From NCBI GenBank assembly GCA_958448395.1, contig CAUDDP010000044.1, forward strand, positions 1-18,050: a stretch of 18,050 nucleotides of DNA, read 5' to 3'. A model generated the notes under the pieces. That model was not told the DNA's origin, ran no database searches, and saw nothing but the letters and a program-made list of their open reading frames with translations. The DNA comes from an uncultured Oscillospiraceae bacterium (lineage in GTDB: Bacteria; Bacillota; Clostridia; Oscillospirales; Ruminococcaceae). Made by a program: the position numbers and the translations under genes. Shown one piece after another: positions 1 through 6,924 of the stretch (the first letter of the stretch is position 1; every line of letters starts with the position of its first letter).

Positions 1-22
1 GCCGGCACAGTTTGTGATTGGC

Positions 23-48
23 AGCGGTAGAATGCATTCTCGTCGAAC
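23..48. repeat. Copy 1 of a short dispersed motif
   Basis: These 26 nt match 17824-17849 at 22 of 26 positions in the same orientation; the shared core reads GCATTCT-Y-GT-Y-GAAC. The second copy forms one arm of a long hairpin at the other end of the window, but this copy has no comparable inverted partner. The plus-strand frame starting at base 2 is open to a TAA at 62-64, so the stretch could instead be the last 20 codons of a gene that starts outside the window. Nothing else is recognised in bases 1-187. Confidence 0.35.
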
Positions 49-187
49 TTACATTGTAAAATAAAAGTGATATGCTTCCATCGCAAGTATGAGCATTTAT
101 TTTTGCTTGTAGCGAAATGGACAGAGCAATTGCACTTAGTATAACACAGAAAATTCAGAAAAAGATATATAAAATTTGAAAAAAATA

Positions 188-196
188 TGATATACT
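188..196 (+). promoter_or_regulatory. Extended -10 promoter for panT-coaX
   Basis: TGATATACT fits an extended -10 element (TGnTATAMT). No convincing -35 lies 16-18 nt upstream, as is common for extended -10 promoters. The surrounding sequence is strongly A+T-rich. The element is 58 nt upstream of the panT start and is the best promoter candidate for the two-gene operon. Confidence 0.4.
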
Positions 197-253
197 GCAC
201 CTGTATTGTATTGTATCCCTCACAGAGGGAATAATAACAAGGAGGTTTTTCTC

Positions 254-889
254 ATGAAGAAAACAAAACTAAACACAAAACAACTGGTGATTCTGGGGTT
301 GCTGACGGCACTGACAATGATTTTCTCATTCACGCCGATCGGTTCGATTCCAGTCGGCCCGCTGGTCATTACCCTGAATGTGATTCCGATTGCATTGGCA
401 GCAGTTACCGCCGGACCTGTGGGTGGATTGGTAATCGGCAGCGTATTTGGACTGCTCAGCTTTTTGCAGTGCTTTGGCATTGGCGTGCCAAGCGGAATGG
501 GTGCGATTCTTGTGGAAATCAATCCGTTTCTTGCCTTTGTGCAGCGGTTTATTCCAAGAGCGTTGGATGGTTTCCTTGTAGGATTGATTTTTAAAGGTGT
601 CAGCAAGCTGACCAACCAGTATGTTTCCTGTGCTGTAACTGGATTTTTCGCTGCCTTTTTAAATACTGCCTTTTTTATGACAGCACTGGTTGCACTGTAT
701 GGCAACACAGAGTATGTACAGGGCTTGATGGGCGGTAAAAACATTCTGGTGTTTATTTGTACATTTGTTGGGGTAAATGCTGTGTGTGAGATGCTGGCTT
801 CTACGATTGTAACGGGTGCCGTTGGTGCTGCACTCTGTAAGGCAAAATTGATTCCGTCTGTTTCAAAGGAAAAGACACAGCAGGCATAA
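254..889 (+). CDS. panT: ECF transporter substrate-binding S component, probable pantothenate transporter PanT
   Basis: This encodes a 211-residue, very hydrophobic protein with about six membrane segments and short charged ends, the size and shape of an energy-coupling-factor S component. S components bind a vitamin in the membrane and work with a shared EcfT-EcfA module, normally encoded elsewhere, to import it. The start at 254 was chosen because AAGGAGG (239-245) lies 8 nt upstream; an in-frame ATG at 206 has no such site. The next gene, 27 nt downstream, is pantothenate kinase, so pantothenate is the likely substrate. The S-component family is read from the sequence; the vitamin specificity is inferred from context. 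A different vitamin remains possible. Confidence 0.75.
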   Translation: MKKTKLNTKQLVILGLLTALTMIFSFTPIGSIPVGPLVITLNVIPIALAAVTAGPVGGLVIGSVFGLLSFLQCFGIGVPSGMGAILVEINPFLAFVQRFIPRALDGFLVGLIFKGVSKLTNQYVSCAVTGFFAAFLNTAFFMTALVALYGNTEYVQGLMGGKNILVFICTFVGVNAVCEMLASTIVTGAVGAALCKAKLIPSVSKEKTQQA

Positions 890-916
890 CAGGAGATCAT
901 TTGGAGGGTACGAATT

Positions 917-1681
917 ATGGTATTGGCAATTGACATCGGAAATACCAATATTGTCATCGGTTGCTTTCAGGAACAAACCATTTTGTTTCAGGAACGGATG
1001 GCAACCAATCCCAAGGCAACCAGTTTGGAATATGCAGCTATGCTGAAAACCGCATTTGAAATGTATGATATCGATCGGCACACCATTGACGGCAGTATTA
1101 TTTCTTCTGTTGTTCCGCCGGTGACCGGAACGGTAAAAAAAGCGGTGTTGCAGTATATTGGCATCTCTCCGATGGTGGTACGATATGATATGAAAACTGG
1201 CTTGCAGATTGCAATTTCGTATCCAGAGAAATTGGGAAACGATTTGATTGTAGATGCTGTAGCAGCCATGCAGGCATATCCGCTGCCGCTGATTGTAATT
1301 GATATGGGAACTGCAACTACACTTTCGGTTATTGACCGGAATAAGCAGTATCTTGGTGGTATCATTATGCCGGGAGTCGGCGTGTCACATGATTCCTTGA
1401 TTGCACGTACTGCACAGCTTCCGAAGATTGCATTTGAACCACCAGAGCAGGTGATTGGAAAGAACACGATTGACTGTATGAAAAGCGGTCTGCTGTATGG
1501 AACAGCTGGTGCACTGGATGGTCTCATTGCACGCATTCAGGTAGAATTGGGTGAGCCGTGTACTGTGGTTGCCACAGGTGGATTGGCAAGTGTAATTGTA
1601 CCGCTCTGTCAAAGCCAGATGATTCTGGATGATGATTTGCTCTTAAAAGGTCTTATGACTTTATATAATAAAAATAAGTAA
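917..1681 (+). CDS. coaX: Type III pantothenate kinase
   Basis: CoaX phosphorylates pantothenate with ATP in the first committed step of coenzyme A synthesis in the cytoplasm. The 254-residue length is typical. The N-terminal phosphate loop DIGNTN (residues 6-11), the second acetate/sugar kinase-like motif DMGTATT (129-135) and the GGIIMPGVG segment (148-156) are all visible. The usual GADR active-site segment reads GNDL here (108-111): the Asp is kept and the Arg is lost, which may be a lineage variant. The start has a good GGAGGG site at 903-908. The gene is co-transcribed with the upstream S component, pairing uptake with metabolic trapping, and is followed by a strong terminator. Confidence 0.92.
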   Translation: MVLAIDIGNTNIVIGCFQEQTILFQERMATNPKATSLEYAAMLKTAFEMYDIDRHTIDGSIISSVVPPVTGTVKKAVLQYIGISPMVVRYDMKTGLQIAISYPEKLGNDLIVDAVAAMQAYPLPLIVIDMGTATTLSVIDRNKQYLGGIIMPGVGVSHDSLIARTAQLPKIAFEPPEQVIGKNTIDCMKSGLLYGTAGALDGLIARIQVELGEPCTVVATGGLASVIVPLCQSQMILDDDLLLKGLMTLYNKNK

Positions 1682-1703
1682 AATATAATACAATACAAAA
1701 AAT

Positions 1704-1746
1704 AACGCTTCGACAGAGGAAAAACATCTGTCGAAGCGTTTCGTTT
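1704..1746. terminator. Bidirectional intrinsic terminator between coaX and the aldolase gene
   Basis: A perfect 14-bp stem, AACGCTTCGACAGA (1704-1717) with TCTGTCGAAGCGTT (1727-1740), has a 9-nt loop. It is followed on the plus strand by TCGTTTT. On the minus strand the stem is followed by ATTTTTTG, so it can also end the converging minus-strand gene at 1762. Confidence 0.9.
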
Positions 1747-1761
1747 TATGGTAGCTAAAAA

Positions 1762-2748
1762 TTATTCGTTTTCCATTAACTCTTGGAAGAAGTTGAAATA
1801 ATCCTCCCGTTTTTCGCCGGTAAAGGCGATAGCGTTTCTTGGATGCAGGTTGAGATGACCTGTCAGCAGATACTGAATATCATAGCCCCAGACTGTGCCA
1901 TTTTTCTTGAGCGGCAGCATATAATTCTCTAAGAAACGCAGAACAGGCTTCAGGTCATATTTCGGATTTTTCAGGAAGCTTAGCAGCAGCTCCATGGCAC
2001 AGTTACCAGCACCTCTGCCCATTGCTTCCATCGTAGCATCCAGATAGCTGACACCACGCATAGCACATTCGATGGTGTTTGCATAGGCAAGTCGCTGGTT
2101 ATCGTGTGCGTGAATGCCGACCTTTTTGCCATATTTGTCGGCTGCCTCCAAATACTTATCCGCCAAATGCCGTATTTCCAGTGGGAAAATCGAACCGTAG
2201 CTGTCTACCAGATAGATGACATCGACACTGCTCTGCCCCAGAATAGAAAGTGCCTCATCCAGTTCAGACTCTTTTGCTTTAGAAACTGCCATAATATTGA
2301 CAGTTGTGCGGTATCCTTTTTTTGCACAGTGTTCAATCATATCCACCGCAGCTGGAATGGTATGAATATAAGTTGCAACTCGTACAATGTCAATGATGCT
2401 GTCTTTTTTTTCTGGCAAATCCCGTTCCAGATTGGTACGTCCAACGTCTGCCATGACAGCAAGCTGCATATCGGTATTGTTTTCGCCGATGACACTGCGG
2501 ATTTTTTCCTCATCACAGAATTTCCAGATGCCGAATTTTTCTACATCAAATAGGTCACGGTCTGCCTTATAGCCCAATTCCATGCAGTCTACGCCGGCTT
2601 TCAAATTGGTTTCATAAAGTGCTTTGATAAATTGGTTGGAGAAGTGGAAGCTGTTGACCAGTCCGCCGTCTCGAATGGTTGCGTCTAATACCTTGATGTC
2701 TGGTCGAAAGGACATGGTTGTGCCCTTAATTGGTTCTTTATATTCCAT
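1762..2748 (-). CDS. DRE-TIM metallolyase/aldolase-family protein (HMGL-like)
   Basis: The 328-residue protein belongs to the DRE-TIM barrel superfamily that includes HMG-CoA lyase, isopropylmalate synthase and 4-hydroxy-2-oxovalerate aldolase. Near the N terminus, LDATIRDGG (residues 21-29) carries the Asp-Arg signature, and GIHAHDN near residues 211-217 supplies the His-x-His metal ligands. It lacks the C-terminal domain of isopropylmalate synthase and resembles stand-alone aldolase-domain proteins common in Clostridia, whose substrate is not established. Some relatives sit with surface-sugar genes, but there is no such context here. The ATG at 2748 is preceded by AGGAAGGA about 9 nt upstream. 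It is monocistronic, with its own promoter and a shared terminator. Confidence 0.8.
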   Translation of the reverse strand: MEYKEPIKGTTMSFRPDIKVLDATIRDGGLVNSFHFSNQFIKALYETNLKAGVDCMELGYKADRDLFDVEKFGIWKFCDEEKIRSVIGENNTDMQLAVMADVGRTNLERDLPEKKDSIIDIVRVATYIHTIPAAVDMIEHCAKKGYRTTVNIMAVSKAKESELDEALSILGQSSVDVIYLVDSYGSIFPLEIRHLADKYLEAADKYGKKVGIHAHDNQRLAYANTIECAMRGVSYLDATMEAMGRGAGNCAMELLLSFLKNPKYDLKPVLRFLENYMLPLKKNGTVWGYDIQYLLTGHLNLHPRNAIAFTGEKREDYFNFFQELMENE

Positions 2749-2821
2749 GATGTTTTTTCCTTCCTGTCACATAGAATTTCTGCATGAAGTGATTGAAAAT
2801 AAAAGCAGTGTGACAGTTTTC

Positions 2822-2850
2822 ATTATAGCAGATTTTTAGAAAAAGCACAA
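2822..2850 (-). promoter_or_regulatory. Sigma-A promoter of the aldolase-family gene
   Basis: On the minus strand, TTGTGC (2850-2845), a 17-nt spacer and a perfect TATAAT (2827-2822) lie about 75 nt upstream of the start codon. Confidence 0.75.
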
Positions 2851-2933
2851 GGTTTTATGAGATTTTTAGTCGAATGATACAATTTTTACATCTGCGATTT
2901 AGACAGAGTGCTGTAATCGTGGTCAATGATGGA

Positions 2934-2966
2934 GAAAAAATCATGCCTGCTCGGTTGAAAGCAGGC
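2934..2966 (-). terminator. Intrinsic terminator of the yeiH-like gene
   Basis: On the minus strand, a GCCTGCT/AGCAGGC 7-bp stem (2966-2960 with 2951-2945) with an 8-nt loop is followed by ATGATTTTTTC. It lies 50 nt past the transporter stop codon. The rest of the 2749-3015 gap holds only the downstream gene's promoter and leader. Confidence 0.8.
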
Positions 2967-3015
2967 AGAGAACGCATCCTGAGATGAAGGACTTGTCCGA
3001 TTATGCAACAAGCAG

Positions 3016-4101
3016 TTATAGATTCGTCATGTAGATACCAGTGAAATACTGTACAAGGATCGAAACGATTGTAATGGAAACCCAGCAGCAAAAGCCCAGC
3101 AGAATGGGTTTGCCGCCTTTTTTGATCAGTGTCACGACGTTTGTATGCAATCCGATTGCTGCCATTGCCATTGCAATAAAGAACTTTGCAAGCCATTTCA
3201 TCCATGCAACAAAGCTATCATTATAAAATGTAGTAAAATGATTTTCCGGCAGTATTCCAACGACGGTTGTGATAATAGAAGCTGCAATGAAGAATAGGAT
3301 AAACCATGGAAAAATTTTTTGGAAGGAAAAATCTGTGGCAGCATTGTCGCTGACTTTTGCTTTTCGGGTTCTGTAGACAGCGAGTGCTAGGGTAATCGGA
3401 ATAATGGCAAGGGTACGTGTTAATTTTACTGTTACAGCTGCGGATAAAATGCCGCTTGTATGATAGAGATTTTCTGCTGTTGCGGCGGCTGCTGTTACAG
3501 AGGAAGTATCGTTTACAGCTGTGCCGGCAAATACAGCGAAGCCTTCTGTTCCAAATCCCAGTGCATACCCAAGTGTCGGAAAAATCAGTGCCGCCAGAAT
3601 GTTGAATAGAAAGATAACTGATATAGATTGTGCAACATCTTCCTCATCTGCATCAATGACCGGTGCTGTTGCAGCAATGGCAGAGCCGCCGCAAATAGAA
3701 GAACCTACTCCAATCAGACAGGCTGTTTTGGGCTGGATATGCAATACCTTCATCAGTACAAATGCTACAATTAAAGAGATGGCGATTGTACAAATGATAA
3801 CTGGTAAACTCTTTCCGCCTACAACGGCAATGGTTCCGAGATTCAAAGAAAAGCCGAGAATGATAACGGCCCACTGCAAGATTTTCTTTGCAGTGAATTG
3901 AATGCCGGGTTGTAGTGCTTCCCTGTGAACCACTTTTGGAAATGCCAGTGCCATTAGCATACCTGTAAGAATGGCAATGACGGGTGCACCAATCAGTTCA
4001 AAGGAAAATGCACCAATTTTGATGTCACAGATTGCCGTTGCAGCGGCTGCAATGACTGCACATAGCAGAATGCCCAATAATTTTCTTGGTTGTTTTTTCA
4101 T
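3016..4101 (-). CDS. yeiH: YeiH/UPF0324 family membrane protein (putative sulfate exporter family)
   Basis: The 361-residue polytopic protein has about ten hydrophobic segments. The glycine/serine-rich stretch GSSICGGSAIAATAPVI and the nearby DADEEDVAQS segment are typical of the YeiH/UPF0324 family, annotated in databases as putative sulfate exporters. Transport direction and substrate are not well proven for the family. The start at 4101 was chosen over an upstream in-frame ATG at 4152 because AGAAGGAG lies 10 nt before it, and the longer form would run back through the promoter. In other bacteria YeiH is often divergent from a LysR regulator; the same arrangement is seen here, but that regulator is broken. 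Confidence 0.85.
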   Translation of the reverse strand: MKKQPRKLLGILLCAVIAAAATAICDIKIGAFSFELIGAPVIAILTGMLMALAFPKVVHREALQPGIQFTAKKILQWAVIILGFSLNLGTIAVVGGKSLPVIICTIAISLIVAFVLMKVLHIQPKTACLIGVGSSICGGSAIAATAPVIDADEEDVAQSISVIFLFNILAALIFPTLGYALGFGTEGFAVFAGTAVNDTSSVTAAAATAENLYHTSGILSAAVTVKLTRTLAIIPITLALAVYRTRKAKVSDNAATDFSFQKIFPWFILFFIAASIITTVVGILPENHFTTFYNDSFVAWMKWLAKFFIAMAMAAIGLHTNVVTLIKKGGKPILLGFCCWVSITIVSILVQYFTGIYMTNL

Positions 4102-4123
4102 GTAATCAACTCCTTCTACTTTT

Positions 4124-4175
4124 ATTATACCCGTAAGCATCCATGATTGCAAATCGTTTTTAGTTATGGTATAAT
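4124..4175. promoter_or_regulatory. Divergent back-to-back promoters sharing one palindromic -35
   Basis: TTGCAA (4147-4152) is its own reverse complement. Exactly 17 nt to the right is TATAAT (4170-4175), reading toward the LysR remnant, with an extended TG at 4167-4168. Exactly 17 nt to the left is TATAAT on the minus strand (4129-4124), reading toward yeiH. Both promoters therefore appear to use the same -35 hexamer, so they should compete for RNA polymerase. Confidence 0.75.
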
Positions 4176-4206
4176 AAGTGTAGCTTATAAATAAAGGAGA
4201 AGCGGC

Positions 4207-4521
4207 ATGCTGGATGTAAAAATAGAAACCTTTTTGGCGGTATGCAGAAATATGAGCTTTACCAAGGCGGCAAATGAATTGTTCATTACGCAGCCGGCGG
4301 TTTCACAGCATATAAAATATCTTGAAAAATATTATGGGACAAAACTTTTTTCTACAGTGGGAGAAAAATTGTTGAAAAGCGGAGAGCGGAAAGAAATTCA
4401 GATTCCGGATTTCCGAATGGAACATGAATTTAATATGGTGTGGAATCAAAACAGTGTATTTACAGAACAATATAATTCTATTATGGATAATTTTATGGTC
4501 AATGCAATAAATTGTAATTAA
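4207..4521 (+). pseudogene. LysR-type regulator with internal in-frame deletion
   Basis: LysR regulators are about 290-300 residues; this one is 104. Residues 1-50 are a normal N-terminal winged helix-turn-helix (FLAVCRNMSFTKAANELFITQPAVSQHIKYLE). From about residue 60 the sequence jumps to what looks like the very end of a LysR effector domain (KEIQIPDFRMEHEFNMVWNQ and onward). Roughly 190 residues of the ligand-binding domain are missing, with the frame preserved across a junction near 4365-4390. Start, AAAGGAGA ribosome site and promoter are intact, so a small protein could still be made. It may be a dead remnant or a DNA-binding-only mini-regulator. By position it was probably the regulator of the divergent yeiH-like gene. 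Confidence 0.8.
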
Positions 4522-4599
4522 ATGCTTCTTGTCGCTGTAATCGCAGGAAGAAAGCAGTCGAAGGAAAAGAGAATTTACAAAATGAATGGTTTTTTCCTA

Positions 4600-4628
4600 T
4601 TTACAAAAGTCGAAAATTACGTTATAAT
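4600..4628 (+). promoter_or_regulatory. Sigma-A promoter of the GS-like/ANTAR operon
   Basis: TTTACA (4600-4605), a 17-nt spacer and TATAAT (4623-4628). Transcription would start near 4635, leaving a leader of about 125 nt before the start codon at 4760. The preceding 4522-4599 stretch holds nothing recognised. Confidence 0.75.
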
Positions 4629-4646
4629 AACAAAATATATGTGCAC

Positions 4647-4742
4647 TGTACGGCAGCATCCGTGCATTAGAATACGCCAGCACGATGGCAAGCTGCAAAG
4701 GCATGAGAAAATTTTCCGTTGTACTTGCAAACAGGCGGAAAA
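4647..4742 (+). promoter_or_regulatory. Structured leader RNA with two tandem hexaloop hairpins
   Basis: Hairpin 1: TGTACGG/CCGTGCA (4647-4653, 4660-4666; one G-U pair) closes a 6-nt loop, CAGCAT. Nine nt later hairpin 2, GCCA/TGGC (4676-4679, 4686-4689), closes a second 6-nt loop, GCACGA. A third inverted repeat, TTTTCCG/CGGAAAA (4712-4718, 4736-4742), ends 1 nt before the AAGGAGGAGG ribosome site. ANTAR proteins bind RNAs with two neighbouring hexaloop hairpins, and the second gene of this operon encodes an ANTAR protein. The loops do not show the usual A at position 1 and G at position 4, so this is a candidate only. Confidence 0.4.
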
Positions 4743-4759
4743 CAAGGAGGAGGATTTTT

Positions 4760-6043
4760 ATGTTTTTTTCAGAATCCGATGTGACAGAATTTATAGAGGA
4801 CAACGATGTAAAATTTATTCGACTGACATTTTGTGATACGCTTGGCACAATGAAAAATATTGCGATTCTACCAAGAGAGTTGCCGAGAGCAGTTTCCAAT
4901 GGGATTCCGTTCAATGCTACTGGTCTGCTGGAAGAGCAGCATCAAAACCTGTTGCTCAAGCCGGATTATACAACACTTTCGGTGTTGCCGTGGCGGCCAC
5001 AGTCGGGCAGAGTGGTACGGTTTTTCTGCAACTTGATGACGATGGACGGCAAACCCTATGCCGGAGATTTGCGACAGAATCTCCACAATACAATGAGAGA
5101 AATTGAACAGGACGGCTATCAGTGCCAGATTGCCACACGTTGTGAATTTTATCTTTTTAAAACAGATGTAGAGGGCAACCCGACCAGAGAGCCTTACGAT
5201 CAGGGCGGCTATCTGGACATTGCACCGCTGGATAAATGTGAGAATACCAGACGGGAGATCTGTCTTTCATTGGAGGAAATGGGCTTGAACCCGACTTCTT
5301 CCTGTCATAAGCACGGACCAGGACAAAATGAGATTGACTTTGCATGCAGCAATCCGCTAACCGCAGCGGATAATATGATGCACTATAAGACCGTGGTAAA
5401 AACCATTGCTGCACAGAATGGTTTGTATGCTTCTTTTATGCCAAAGCCGCTGCCAAACCAGAATGGCAGTGCATTGAAGATCAATATTATTGTACGAAAG
5501 AATGGCAAGAATATTTTTGGTTCTTGTCCAGAAGATATGATGCCAGAGGGACGCTCCTATATTGCTGGGATTTTGAATCGAATTTGTGGCTTCACATTAT
5601 TCTCTAACCCAATTGTCAATTCCTATGAGCGATTACAGCTGCACACCGCACCGGGACGGGTGAACTGGTCTTCAGAAAATCGTGTGCCGTTGATTCGTCT
5701 GATGTATATTCCGGGCGGGGAAGCCATTATTGAGGTGCGTTCTGCGGATGCATATTGTAATCCCTATATTACCTTCCAAATGCTGCTGCGTGCTGGGATG
5801 GAGGGCATTCGGCATCAGGAACAGCTGAGGGAAGAGTGGAATGCTGCAAATGCCACTACAGTTTTTCGGAAGTTGCCAGCTTCTTTAGAGGAGGCGTTGC
5901 AATTGGCAAAGGAAAGTGAATTTGTAAAAACGTATTTACCACGTGCGGTGCTGCATGATTTCTTTCAGAAAACAGAACAGCAGCTTCAGGCATTTGCGGA
6001 AGCAGACAATGCACAGGCATACTCCTATCGCCACTTTTTTTAA
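4760..6043 (+). CDS. Glutamine synthetase-like protein, active site divergent
   Basis: The 427-residue protein has the type I glutamine synthetase fold throughout, slightly shorter than the usual 440-470. Recognisable blocks: CEFYLF (128-133), GPGQNEIDF (186-194), FMPKP (226-230), NSYERL (287-292), NRVPLIRL (307-314) and IEVRSADAYCNPY (324-336). By alignment from memory, several canonical catalytic positions differ: the DGSS loop reads NATG (52-55), the metal-ligand Glu of HHEV reads Lys (184), and the GSGMHVH metal-ligand His reads Lys (240). Glu129, Glu191, Arg308, Arg313 and Arg327 are kept. It could be a non-catalytic or altered-substrate GS paralogue. The start is fixed by AAGGAGGAGG (4744-4753). 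It precedes an ANTAR regulator in one operon. Confidence 0.8.
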   Translation: MFFSESDVTEFIEDNDVKFIRLTFCDTLGTMKNIAILPRELPRAVSNGIPFNATGLLEEQHQNLLLKPDYTTLSVLPWRPQSGRVVRFFCNLMTMDGKPYAGDLRQNLHNTMREIEQDGYQCQIATRCEFYLFKTDVEGNPTREPYDQGGYLDIAPLDKCENTRREICLSLEEMGLNPTSSCHKHGPGQNEIDFACSNPLTAADNMMHYKTVVKTIAAQNGLYASFMPKPLPNQNGSALKINIIVRKNGKNIFGSCPEDMMPEGRSYIAGILNRICGFTLFSNPIVNSYERLQLHTAPGRVNWSSENRVPLIRLMYIPGGEAIIEVRSADAYCNPYITFQMLLRAGMEGIRHQEQLREEWNAANATTVFRKLPASLEEALQLAKESEFVKTYLPRAVLHDFFQKTEQQLQAFAEADNAQAYSYRHFF

Positions 6044-6076
6044 TATAGTGTCGAAGTAGAAAGCCGAAAAGGGGGT

Positions 6077-6661
6077 ATGTATGTGTACACAGAACGAACA
6101 TTGCTGATTTCTGGTTCGGATAAAGGCATTGATGCAATTACCAATTTCTTAAAGAGTTGCGGCTATGCTTCGGTTTCTGTTGTATCCAGTGGAGACGAGG
6201 CAAGACGGATGCTTCAGCATGATACATTTGGTTTAATTGTCTTGAATACACCATTAAAAGATGAGTTTGGCTATCAGCTTTCCTTGCAGCTGACGCAAAA
6301 CACATGTTCTGGTATTGTGATGTTATGTAAGGCAGATATGGCAGAAGAAATGAGCAACAAGACGGTTTCTTATGGTGTTTTGGTGATTGCAAAGCCACTG
6401 AACCGTTCGGCACTGTATCAGGTAGTCCGGATGGCGAAAGCAATGAATGGAAGAATGATGCATATGAAACTGGAAAATGATAAGCTGCAAAAGAAATTGG
6501 ATGAGTTACGTTTTGTATCCCGTGCAAAATGCCTTTTGATTGAGCGGGAACAGTATACAGAAGAACAGGCACATCGTTATATTGAAAAGCTGGCGATGGA
6601 CACCAGACGCAATCGAAAAGAGGTTGCTATGGAGGTTTTATCCCGTTATGCCAGCGTGTAG
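6077..6661 (+). CDS. ANTAR-domain RNA-binding antitermination regulator with pseudo-receiver
   Basis: The 194-residue protein has an N-terminal receiver-like domain (about 8-122), a short coiled coil (128-145) and a C-terminal ANTAR domain (about 148-193) with the three-helix signature AKCLLIEREQYTEEQAHRYI and LAMDTRRNRKEVA. ANTAR proteins bind two-hairpin RNAs and stop terminator formation. The normal phosphoacceptor Asp of the receiver is Asn57 (VLNTPL), while the switch Lys107 is kept, so phosphorylation is unlikely to control it. The ribosome site AAAAGGGGG ends 1 nt before the ATG at 6077; the GTG two codons later (6083) has better spacing and may be the true start. The gene lies 33 nt after the GS-like gene, a common clostridial pairing. 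Confidence 0.85.
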   Translation: MYVYTERTLLISGSDKGIDAITNFLKSCGYASVSVVSSGDEARRMLQHDTFGLIVLNTPLKDEFGYQLSLQLTQNTCSGIVMLCKADMAEEMSNKTVSYGVLVIAKPLNRSALYQVVRMAKAMNGRMMHMKLENDKLQKKLDELRFVSRAKCLLIEREQYTEEQAHRYIEKLAMDTRRNRKEVAMEVLSRYASV

Positions 6662-6716
6662 ACAGTGGATGCAGACAACCGGCAGGACAAAAACATCATG
6701 ACAGATAGATAGTAGC

Positions 6717-6760
6717 AAACAGCCGCCATGGAGCAATTTCCGTGGCGGCTGTTTTGGCTG
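6717..6760 (+). terminator. Strong intrinsic terminator of the GS-like/ANTAR operon
   Basis: A perfect 12-bp stem, AAACAGCCGCCA (6717-6728) with TGGCGGCTGTTT (6743-6754), extends by about four further pairs inside. It runs into TTTTGGCTG. Confidence 0.9.
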
Positions 6761-6764
6761 TTTA

Positions 6765-6817
6765 AGACGGAGGGGAGACTGGTATCCGTGGGAGAAAATA
6801 CAAAAATGGGCATCCGT
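6765..6817 (+). repeat. Diverged 53-nt block, copy A, with sigma-H-like promoter pattern
   Basis: This block matches 8451-8503 at 38 of 53 positions without gaps. Inside it, AGGGGAGA (6771-6778), 12 nt, then GGAGAAAAT (6791-6799) resembles the sigma-H consensus (RnAGGAwWW, 11-12 nt, RnnGAAT), although the -10 has GAAA rather than GAAT. In Bacillus, spoIIA is transcribed by sigma-H, which fits the position about 125 nt upstream of spoIIAA. The pattern is seen; the sigma factor is inferred. Confidence 0.45.
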
Positions 6818-6877
6818 TATTTTCCACTTTTTCGACATCCCGGCTTGTCTGCTTCGACAGATTTCTTTTTATATTCA

Positions 6878-6886
6878 TGATACAAT
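6878..6886 (+). promoter_or_regulatory. Extended -10 element upstream of spoIIAA
   Basis: TGATACAAT is an extended -10 with no good -35 at the right distance. It lies 39 nt before the spoIIAA start and may give sigma-A transcription in addition to the sigma-H-like site upstream. Confidence 0.35.
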
Positions 6887-6924
6887 AAAAATATTCTTTA
6901 CAGGAAGAGGAAAGGAGCATTACC

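Noticed and set aside
220..957. Long minus-strand open frame of 245 codons
   Set aside because: It lies entirely opposite panT and the start of coaX, has low-complexity Pro/Thr/Ile composition and no ribosome site; panT has a strong ribosome site and a family fit.
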